This document shows positions 7,356 to 13,919 of a DNA stretch of 47,177 nt, piece after piece. The notes below the pieces were generated by a model. It saw only the letters and a list, made by a program, of their open reading frames with translations. It searched no databases and was not told the DNA's origin. Source of the stretch: Lipingzhangella_A rawalii (GTDB taxonomy: Bacteria; Actinomycetota; Actinomycetes; Streptosporangiales; Streptosporangiaceae); assembly GCF_031628175.1 (NCBI RefSeq), contig NZ_JAVLVT010000011.1:1-47177 (forward strand), in the 5' to 3' direction. Made by a program: the position numbers and the translations under genes. Numbering within the stretch: position 1 is the stretch's first letter; every line of letters starts with the position of its first letter.

Positions 7356-9407
7356 ATGAATTCCGACGACGAGGATCTTCCTACCACCACCGAGACCTAC
7401 TGGCGGCACGCTGGTGTGACTTTCGCAGCCGCCCCCGGAAAGTCCGCGCAAGCAGCCCGAACACTCGCCGCCGCACTGGGCGAGCAGAGATTCCATTTCC
7501 TGCGTAAGGGCACCGGGATACGGCTGCGCACCGAACACTGCGCTGCCGCCCTCCTGGACCGTCTCGTATTCGACCAGCTGGCCACGGGCTGGGTGCGCGG
7601 CATCTACGAACCGGAAACCGAAGCCTTCGGCGGCAGCGACGGTATGGCCGTCGCGCACACACTGTTCTGCGCGGACAGTCCAGCTGCCCTGGCCCAAACC
7701 GGCACCCCAGATACAAAGGAACGCTGCATCCTGCTGATGTCTACCATGTTCCGACACGCCGGCCTGGACCCCTTCGAGGTCGGCGACGTGTGGGCGAAGT
7801 TGGGCGCACTGCGTCCAGGCCTCACCCCAGACAGCGGCACGGAACGTGACCGCGCGGTCGCGGCCATGCGGAAGCTGATGCACACCGATGCTGCGCGGCG
7901 GCCGGAGGCCGAACCGGGTTGGACCGCACGCGTCGCCGCGTTCGCCAAGGCCGGACACCACCTGAAATTCCTGGCCACATCTGGACGGCTGACACGAGGC
8001 CTACGGGCGGTTCTCGCCCATCACGCCGTTTTTGCCTTCAACCGCGCTGGAGTATCACCCGTTCACCAGGCCGCCACAGCCTGGCTTGGCCGTCACGCCG
8101 CCTTCACCGTAGGAGGCGTCACTGACGTGTCCACCCACCCGATCACCCACCCAACGCCTAATGTGTCCCGAGGGGCAGATATGACGCCTACCACCGATCC
8201 CGCCGAGCTGAACGAAGCACTCGTGAACCGTCTCATCGGCAGTGGACACCTGCGCAGCCCCGAGATCGTCGCGGCTGTCCGGGCCACCCCACGCCACCGC
8301 TTCCTGCCCGGTGTCAATCCTCAGACTGCGTACACCGAGGATGCTGTCGCCATCAAGCACGAGGAGAGCGGGGACATGATCTCCTGCATCTCTGCCCCGT
8401 CCATCGTCGCCACCCAATTGGAACAACTTGGCGCAGAGCCCGGTCACCGGATCCTCGAAGCGGGAGCCGCCACCGGCTACAACGCCGCGCTCCTTGGCCA
8501 TCTCGCTGCGCCAACAGGCCACGTGTGGACTCTGGACGTAGACACCGACCTCGTCGACGGTGCCCGCAAGAACCTCGCTGATATCGGTGTTTCCAATGTG
8601 ACTGTTGTGCAGTCCGACGGTGCAGCCGGACTGACGGACCATGCCCCCTACGACCGCATCCACTTCACTGTGGGCGCCGGTGACGTTCCCACACCGATCC
8701 TCGACCAGCTCGCCCCGCACGGGCGCCTCGTTCTGCCCATGCGGATCCGTGGCAGCATCTCCCGCAGTTTCGCTTTCGAACGCGACGGTGATACCTGGAC
8801 GACGGTTTCATGCGAAATGGCGACGTTCATCCCACTGCGGCGTGGCGTATGCGGCGACATCTACACCCTTGTTGAGATGGAAGGCCAGGGCAATGTGCGC
8901 CTGGAGACCTTCAGCGAGCAGGACGTGGACCGCGACGCGATTTGCACCGTGCTCGACCAGCCCCCGACCAAGGTCTACTCCGGAGTGAGATTCCGCCAAG
9001 GGGACCCTTGGGAATGGCTCTACCTCTACCTGGCCGCAGTCCTACCCAACGGCCTCTCCCGCATGCCCGGATCCCGGCCGGGATTCACCCCACACTTTGC
9101 CTGGGGTTCTATGGCCGCACTCCAGGGAGAAAGCCTGGCCTACCTAACCGTGCGTGAGGGAGAAGATGATCAAGGCAGATTCTGGGAAATCGGTGCCATC
9201 GGCCACGGGCCACGCGCCACCGACCTCGCTGAGCATGTCGCCCACGAGATCGCGGAGTGGGACCGAGGCTGGGGTAACACCGCCCCTGTCCCCTCCTTCC
9301 GCATGGCCACTGGCACGACACGCAACCGACTGACGGCCACCGAGCCCCGGTTCATCGTCGACAAGCCAAACAGTCGTCTAGTCATCGACTGGCCGCGCCG
9401 CAGGTGA
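7356..9407 (+). CDS. LanB elimination domain fused to isoaspartate-type O-methyltransferase (FxLD-system methyltransferase)
   Basis: A 683-residue two-part enzyme. Residues 1 to about 255 match the thiopeptide-type/SpaB C-terminal domain (start YWRHAGVTF, later FAFNRAG near 226-232), which removes glutamate from glutamylated Ser/Thr to give dehydro residues. After a Pro/Thr linker, residues about 276-490 match protein-L-isoaspartate (D-aspartate) O-methyltransferase: ISAPSIVA at 346-353, SAM-binding ILEAGAATGYNA at 366-377, then FTVGAGDVP. About 190 further residues complete the protein. It would complete dehydration and then methylate Asp51 of the core, leading to aspartimide or isoaspartate. 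ATG 7356 is chosen, though its AAGGAG is 12 bases away; GTG 7323 is an alternative. An internal ATG at 8181 has AGGGG 5 bases upstream and could yield the methyltransferase alone. Confidence 0.88.
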   Translation: MNSDDEDLPTTTETYWRHAGVTFAAAPGKSAQAARTLAAALGEQRFHFLRKGTGIRLRTEHCAAALLDRLVFDQLATGWVRGIYEPETEAFGGSDGMAVAHTLFCADSPAALAQTGTPDTKERCILLMSTMFRHAGLDPFEVGDVWAKLGALRPGLTPDSGTERDRAVAAMRKLMHTDAARRPEAEPGWTARVAAFAKAGHHLKFLATSGRLTRGLRAVLAHHAVFAFNRAGVSPVHQAATAWLGRHAAFTVGGVTDVSTHPITHPTPNVSRGADMTPTTDPAELNEALVNRLIGSGHLRSPEIVAAVRATPRHRFLPGVNPQTAYTEDAVAIKHEESGDMISCISAPSIVATQLEQLGAEPGHRILEAGAATGYNAALLGHLAAPTGHVWTLDVDTDLVDGARKNLADIGVSNVTVVQSDGAAGLTDHAPYDRIHFTVGAGDVPTPILDQLAPHGRLVLPMRIRGSISRSFAFERDGDTWTTVSCEMATFIPLRRGVCGDIYTLVEMEGQGNVRLETFSEQDVDRDAICTVLDQPPTKVYSGVRFRQGDPWEWLYLYLAAVLPNGLSRMPGSRPGFTPHFAWGSMAALQGESLAYLTVREGEDDQGRFWEIGAIGHGPRATDLAEHVAHEIAEWDRGWGNTAPVPSFRMATGTTRNRLTATEPRFIVDKPNSRLVIDWPRRR

Positions 9408-9411
9408 GCTG

Positions 9412-10512
9412 ATGCTTCCCCGAATTTCCGCCCACATCCCACTGGTGTGCCGACCCAAGGCTCCCGCACTACCGTTGGCAGAACGCCTGACCCACCTCAC
9501 GGGACAGGTCGATGACTCCGCCAGCGCGAGTCACCATAACCCCGTGGCGCGTGCCAGCGGAGTCCTCAACTACGCCGCGCTGATCGCCTCCGACGTCGGG
9601 ATGCCCGACCTGGCTGCCGATCTATGTTGGAGGCAACACCGGGTCTTCGCCGAGGCCGGCCGTCTCACCGGGGACATCGCAGTGATGGCGCTCATGCCTT
9701 TGCTCAACGTTTCCCGTCTGCTCACCCGGGGCGGTGACAGCGACGGCGCCTACGACGTTCTTACCCAGCTCTACCGTGCCGCCCAACAGCGCAGCACGAC
9801 CGACATTCGCGGCCACACGGTCGATCTCTCGATTCTCACCACCAGCGAATCCGACCACTACCGGGTCTGCCAGGAACTCTGGGGCGCCGTCCTCGTCGAC
9901 GGTGCCCGGGCACTGGCCCGCAGTGGGCGCTGGAGCCATGCCGCTGATGCCTTGACCGTGTACCGCGGCGTGGGGCATCGTCTCCTGGACGGTCGTCAGA
10001 TCTACATCATGTCGCTGCTGGAACGTGGCCTCCATGACCAGGCCCGCGCCGCCACCGAGGCCACAGCCTCCACCGACTCTTGGGAAAATGCCATCGCAGC
10101 TCTTTTGCGGGCAAGCTGTCACTCACAGGCCGAATCCGTACGCTCAGACGAGCTCGACGATGTTCTACGGGAGTCGGTCGCGGTGCTGTCCTTCCCAGAT
10201 CCCGCGACCGCACTATTTCAGGCCCGCGTCGGCCTTGCCGCTCTCGACCTAATCTGTGACCACAACGGCCCTCAGTCGATCCGACTCTACGATGCTCTCC
10301 ACGACGCGGCACTTCTCGACGCCTACGCTGCCCGCGACGTCCGGAACCACCCCAGGGCGGAGCGGTATCTGGACGACGAACAGAAACAGCACCTCGACGT
10401 CGTGCTCCGCACAGCGGGGCTCGGCGCTGGCACACTGCCACACCCCCACATGAACACCCTCACTGTCGCCGTAGAAGAAGCCGAAGTTCAGCTCCACAGA
10501 CTTCTGTCGTGA
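9412..10512 (+). CDS. Helical-repeat (TPR-like) protein of the lanthipeptide operon
   Basis: A 366-residue, mostly alpha-helical protein starting 4 bp after the methyltransferase stop, so it is almost certainly translated from the same message. Alternating Ala/Leu-rich helices (for example YAALIASDVGMPDLAADLC, and later repeats through the middle) look like degenerate TPR repeats. No catalytic motif, membrane segment or DNA-binding motif is visible. Position suggests a scaffold or accessory protein for the modification enzymes, or an immunity or regulatory factor; nothing in the sequence decides. Confidence 0.75.
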   Translation: MLPRISAHIPLVCRPKAPALPLAERLTHLTGQVDDSASASHHNPVARASGVLNYAALIASDVGMPDLAADLCWRQHRVFAEAGRLTGDIAVMALMPLLNVSRLLTRGGDSDGAYDVLTQLYRAAQQRSTTDIRGHTVDLSILTTSESDHYRVCQELWGAVLVDGARALARSGRWSHAADALTVYRGVGHRLLDGRQIYIMSLLERGLHDQARAATEATASTDSWENAIAALLRASCHSQAESVRSDELDDVLRESVAVLSFPDPATALFQARVGLAALDLICDHNGPQSIRLYDALHDAALLDAYAARDVRNHPRAERYLDDEQKQHLDVVLRTAGLGAGTLPHPHMNTLTVAVEEAEVQLHRLLS

Positions 10513-10554
10513 TGACCCTGCCCCCGGTCAGGGCCTGTGTCGAATGTGGGGGGG

Positions 10555-10709
10555 AAGCCCGTGGTGCGCATCGAGATCCTGGGTCGGCTGCTGGAGCTGA
10601 ACCACGAGCGCTACGCCGCCGAGGTTGCGGCCGGGTTGCGCGAGTCCAAGAAGGGCAGCCGGAAGAAGCAGCCCGGCCTGCCCCGGCCGAGTGGGACACC
10701 CTGTTCTGA
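10555..10709 (+). pseudogene. Remnant of DNA-methylase-type C-terminus
   Basis: About 40 codons reading RIEILGRLLELNHERYAAEV and onward resemble the very end of large Eco57I/PglX-like DNA methyltransferases, as I remember them. The natural ending PAEWDTLF followed by TGA at 10709 lies in another frame, so a frameshift separates the two pieces. No upstream body of the gene is present. The identification is from memory of the tail motif and is tentative. Confidence 0.45.
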
Positions 10710-10750
10710 GGCTTCCACCCGGGTGGGCAAACCACCCCGCCGGGGTCTGG

Positions 10751-10825
10751 CTATAGCTCCTGGGTGCGCACGGCGTTGAGGAAGGCGGTCCACTCGGCGT
10801 GGGGCACGGTGAGCTGGCCGAGCGC
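10751..10825 (-). pseudogene. DUF397 gene remnant (C-terminal end)
   Basis: On the minus strand the last 24 codons of a DUF397 protein survive (LTVPHAEWTAFLNAVRTQEL, then TAG), closely matching the end of the intact DUF397 protein at 11923-12111. The N-terminal two thirds are missing; the sequence switches directly to a plus-strand UTRA fragment at about 10826, marking an old recombination junction. Confidence 0.7.
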
Positions 10826-11209
10826 CTGGCCCTGGATGAGGGCGAGGATGTGGTGCGAACGCAGTACCTGATCCGCATGGATGGCCAACCTGTCTCAGCA
10901 TCCCTGTCGTGGGAGCCGGCACGGATTACTGCCGGAACTGACGTCGAGGATCCACATGAGGGACCGTTGGCAAACACGGGCATTGTTCCGCGTATGGACG
11001 CGATCGGTTACCGCGTTACGGACGTGCGTGAAGATGTGGAAGGGCGCATGCCCCATGCTGAGGAGCGGGAGCGCCTCGACATAGCGGCGGGGGTCCCCCT
11101 GATCGAAATCCAACAAACCTTCTACTCCGGGGATACTCCGGTACAGGCAGCTGATATCACGATTCCGGCTGATCGCTATCGTCTGTCGTTTCGGATGCCG
11201 GTAGAATGA
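10826..11209 (+). pseudogene. GntR-family regulator remnant (UTRA ligand-binding domain only)
   Basis: An open frame of about 127 codons matches the UTRA effector domain of GntR/HutC regulators, from LDEGEDVVRTQYLIRMDG to the closing ADRYRLSFRMPVE. The winged-helix DNA-binding half is absent and replaced by the minus-strand DUF397 tail. There is no ribosome binding site at the join. It is most likely an inactive half-gene, although a GTG at 10799 would keep it formally open. Confidence 0.7.
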
Positions 11210-11325
11210 CGCAGCGGCAGGATCCGATCTCCCCCCATTCTGGGACCAGAACCTCACCAGTCCCACCACAGTCCGGGCATTGTGGGTCAGGGGCATGCTT
11301 CATACGTCCACGGTAGCGCTGTCAA

Positions 11326-11365
11326 GCTCTCCCGGGCACACATACATACGTGAATCCGGGAGAGC
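11326..11365. repeat. 10-bp inverted repeat, possible terminator or element end
   Basis: GCTCTCCCGG (11326-11335) and CCGGGAGAGC (11356-11365) are perfectly complementary around a 20-base loop. It sits between the UTRA remnant and the transposase remnant. The long loop and lack of a T-run make a plain terminator uncertain; it could be the remains of an insertion-sequence end or an operator. Confidence 0.4.
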
Positions 11366-11440
11366 AGCCTGTGGGGTCCGCGGTGCGGCGTGACGGCAGC
11401 TGTGCATGCTCGGCAGGGGTGAGTGCTACCCCAGCGGATC

Positions 11441-11617
11441 ATGGCTGAGGAGGTCCGCTACGCTCGGCCCTACGACAGGGAGGAGGAACGCGCCGCGGCC
11501 CTGGCGACCTGGAACATCCATTACAACTATCATCGCCCCCACAGCGCCGCCGGCGGCCTGCCCCCGGCCTCACGCCTACACGCCGGCGTCACCAACGTCC
11601 AACCCTCATGCAACTAG
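11441..11617 (+). pseudogene. IS481-like transposase remnant (C-terminal end)
   Basis: About 58 codons match the end of DDE integrase-core transposases of the IS481/IS3 type: VRYARPYDREEERAAAL, then WNIHYNYHRPHSAAGGLPP, a typical closing motif. The catalytic DDE region, the rest of the gene and clear terminal repeats are missing. It marks this stretch as a former insertion site. Confidence 0.75.
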
Positions 11618-11677
11618 CCCAGGGAGTGTCAGATCTCGCCGCGGTCCCATTGCCCCGAGGGGACTCGCCGTTCGGGG

Positions 11678-11862
11678 CTACAGCTCCCCGGTACGCACCG
11701 CCCCAGGAAAGCCACCCACTCCTGTCGCTGCACTCTGACCTGGCCCAGGTGCCGGTGCTGGGCATCGCGCAGGTCCACATGCTGTGGAGTTTCGCGGACC
11801 TCGACACATTCTTGGTGCGCCGCTCCGCTGTAGCTGGACGTGTGCCAGGTGGGGTGGGACAT
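11678..11862 (-). pseudogene. DUF397 protein gene with 3'-end frameshift
   Basis: The frame starts at ATG 11862 and reads as a normal DUF397 protein (SSYSGAAHQECVEV, then VDLRDAQHRHLGQV) until about residue 53. There the expected ending FLGAVRTGEL with TAG at 11678 lies one frame away. Restoring one G in the run after TTCCTG would join them. Either the gene is broken, with readthrough giving a 77-residue protein with an odd tail, or a base was lost in sequencing. DUF397 proteins are small partners of XRE/DUF5753 regulators in actinomycetes. Confidence 0.7.
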
Positions 11863-11922
11863 GGTGTGGTCTCCCGGGGTACGGGTGGGGGGTGGTGGGT
11901 GTGTACCCCGGGGTGTCGGTGG

Positions 11923-12111
11923 CTATAGCTCGTGAGTGCGTAGGGCGTGGAGGAAGGCGGCCCACTCGCTACAGGGCACGGTGAGGTGGCCCAGGTGGCG
12001 GTGCTGGGTGTCGCGCAGGTCGATGTGGTGGCTGTCGTGGCGGCACTCCAGGCAGTTCCCGCCTGAGTTTTGACTGTAGCTCGACTTAAGCCACTGCGCG
12101 TTGGAGGTCAT
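11923..12111 (-). CDS. DUF397 family protein
   Basis: An intact 62-residue protein with the family hallmarks: WLKSSYSQNSGGNCLEC at the start, then HIDLRDTQHRHLGHLTV and the ending EWAAFLHALRTHEL. Its ATG lies inside the end of the XRE regulator gene (26-bp overlap), the usual arrangement of this pair. DUF397 proteins are thought to act with the cognate DUF5753 regulator, possibly as an antagonist; the partner here is at 12086-12904. Confidence 0.88.
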   Translation of the reverse strand: MTSNAQWLKSSYSQNSGGNCLECRHDSHHIDLRDTQHRHLGHLTVPCSEWAAFLHALRTHEL

Positions 12112-12904
12112 CGTGGGTCTTTCTGATCAGGTCCAGTGAGGCGTTCGGGGACAGTGCTTCGGCTTGGAGCTGTCCGAACAGAGTTGACATCTCCTCGACA
12201 TGTTCGGGTGACTCGTGTGTGGTGCCTCCAAGCGGGTGTTCGAAGTACACGACGGCCTGCGTCGGGCTGAGTGTGCTGATCCGGAAGTGGGAGCACAAGC
12301 CGGCGGTGGTCGGTGTGTGGGGCAGGACTTGGAGTCGGATGGTGTCCTGTTCGCCTAGTTGGGCGATTCGCTCCAGCTGCCCTTTCATGATCATCTCATT
12401 GCCAACTATCTGCGAAAGTACCGTCTCACGCACGACAAACAGCAACAGGGGGCGGTTGTCCTGGATGTTGGCTAGCCGTTCGGTGCGGATGCGAACGAGC
12501 TCGTTGGTTTCCTCGGTGGTCTTGCGCGTGTGGCGGGCGCGGATCATGGCCTCGGCATAGTCGGCTGTTTGTAGGATTCCGGGGACCACCATCGGTTCGT
12601 ACTCGCGGATGGTCTGTGCTCGCTGTTCGATGAGGAGGGCATCGCGGAACCATTCGGGTGCCGATTGCTGGTCGGCTAGGTCCCTGCGGAGGCGTTCAAG
12701 GGCTCCACCTGTAGACAGGGCCGTGTCGAGGGCTTCCGCTTGGTGCTGTTTCGGTGCGCGTGTCCCTCGTTCGATTGCGCTCATTGTGGCCTTGGCCATC
12801 AAGGCGCTACGCCCGAGGTCGGTCTGCGTTCGCCCTGCTAGTTCGCGTAGACGCCGGACCTCTGCGCCAAAGCGTGCCCACACAGCATCCCGAGTATCAC
12901 CCAT
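12086..12904 (-). CDS. XRE-family regulator with DUF5753 domain
   Basis: A 272-residue protein starting at ATG 12904. The Xre helix-turn-helix occupies about residues 10-70 (LAGRTQTDLGRSALMAKATMSAIERG). The rest matches DUF5753, the typical effector domain of this actinomycete family (from EYEPMVVPGILQTADYAEAM to the end). The gene diverges from the small-protein pair at 13083 and overlaps the DUF397 gene downstream. Members of this family control development and antibiotic production in Streptomyces; the target here is unknown. Confidence 0.88.
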   Translation of the reverse strand: MGDTRDAVWARFGAEVRRLRELAGRTQTDLGRSALMAKATMSAIERGTRAPKQHQAEALDTALSTGGALERLRRDLADQQSAPEWFRDALLIEQRAQTIREYEPMVVPGILQTADYAEAMIRARHTRKTTEETNELVRIRTERLANIQDNRPLLLFVVRETVLSQIVGNEMIMKGQLERIAQLGEQDTIRLQVLPHTPTTAGLCSHFRISTLSPTQAVVYFEHPLGGTTHESPEHVEEMSTLFGQLQAEALSPNASLDLIRKTHDDLQRAVA

Positions 12905-13082
12905 GACTACAGCATTCCACAGTGATTCTCGGCCTGTCCTGGCAATCCAAAAGACTCCACAAGACAGTAGATGGCATCGCGGACTTGAACTGGGGTTGTC
13001 ATTGTAGACACCCAGAAACAAACGAGCCCCGGCGAGTGTTGGTCCCACTCCCCGGGGCGTGGCCCACCTGGGAGGTGTCCAG

Positions 13083-13277
13083 ATGGATGTGTCCATGGTA
13101 GTTGCGGTGTGGTTGGTGCGGGGGTATCGCGCGTCGGTTGGTCGGGGGTGGGTGGTGCGGCCGTATGTGTTGGCCGCGGAGTTGCGGCGGGCGGAGGCGA
13201 ATGCGCGGCGGGAGTTGGCGGGGCTGGTTGGCCCGCAGCTGCTGGGTCAGCTGGTGCATGGGGGTGGTGGGCGGTGA
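13083..13277 (+). CDS. Small hypothetical protein, partner of zinc-ribbon gene
   Basis: A 64-residue protein from ATG 13083, with GGAGG (13071-13075) 7 bases upstream. It is basic and helical (ELRRAEANARRELAGLVG) with a hydrophobic start and a Gly-rich tail. Its stop overlaps the next start as GTGA. The final 13 codons recur at the left edge of the window, so the two-gene module is duplicated. No known family recognised. Confidence 0.65.
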   Translation: MDVSMVVAVWLVRGYRASVGRGWVVRPYVLAAELRRAEANARRELAGLVGPQLLGQLVHGGGGR

Positions 13278-13677
13278 TTCCTGCTCCCCGACACCCCGAG
13301 GGCAGCCCTCCGAGTGCGGAGCCGGGCGGGTTGGCGCGGCGGGCGTGGGCCGCGGTGGATGACGAGTATCGGCATGTGGCCCTGGCGGTGGAGGGCACCG
13401 AATACGTGTTCTCGGCTGGGGCGCGGGATGTCGGTACCTCGGTGCGGCTCCTACGTCGCCTGGCCGCCGCGGCGCACTTCGCGGCGGGGGCGTTGGAGCA
13501 GTGTCACCGGGAGCTTCAGGCCCAGCGGGAGGCCCTGGAACAGGCCCAGGCCTGCCTGCCCCGCTGCGGCCTGTGCACCCACCCCACCACCGGAACCGGG
13601 TCCACCTGCACCTGGTGCGGACACCCCCAACCCCCAGCCCACCCCTGATCCCCAACAACCACCCCGACACCCCCGGG
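13236..13677. repeat. 442-bp direct repeat, copy 2
   Basis: Second copy of the segment at 2-443, gapless, with differences concentrated at the codons for residues 24-30 of the zinc-ribbon protein. Similarity ends after the CCCCCGGG at 13670-13677. Together the two copies bracket the lanthipeptide locus and the gene graveyard. Confidence 0.9.
13274..13648 (+). CDS. Small zinc-ribbon-tailed hypothetical protein, copy 2
   Basis: Paralogue of the protein at 40-414 with the same length, 124 residues, and the same GTG start coupled to the upstream stop. The CxxC pairs CGLC and CTWC and the Pro-rich tail are unchanged. Residues about 24-30 read RAWAAVDDE here rather than RAWASVDDE. Its neighbours here are an XRE/DUF397 pair and a STAND protein, a setting common to small accessory proteins of actinomycete regulatory loci. 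Confidence 0.72.
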   Translation: MIPAPRHPEGSPPSAEPGGLARRAWAAVDDEYRHVALAVEGTEYVFSAGARDVGTSVRLLRRLAAAAHFAAGALEQCHRELQAQREALEQAQACLPRCGLCTHPTTGTGSTCTWCGHPQPPAHP

Positions 13678-13919
13678 CCGAAGCTGTGTCCGATATGGCA
13701 TCGCGTCCTCGGGGCTTTGGCCTGGGGGCGCGGGGCGTTGTGTCCCGGGGGTGGTGGTCGTGTTGAGGCATCAACCCTCGCGGTGAGCGGACCAGGGGAA
13801 CACGTGGTGGTGTTGGGTTCGGCTTGTCGTTGACCGGACCGCGCCGCTGTATGTCAGATGTCCGAGTAGTACCTTTTAGGTATATACGCCCCCAATGTTC
13901 CGTCCGGTGGATTTCTGGT

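Noticed and set aside
10537..10779. An 80-residue functional protein
   Set aside because: The real-looking part is only the end of a larger family and its natural stop lies in another frame, so it is treated as a remnant.
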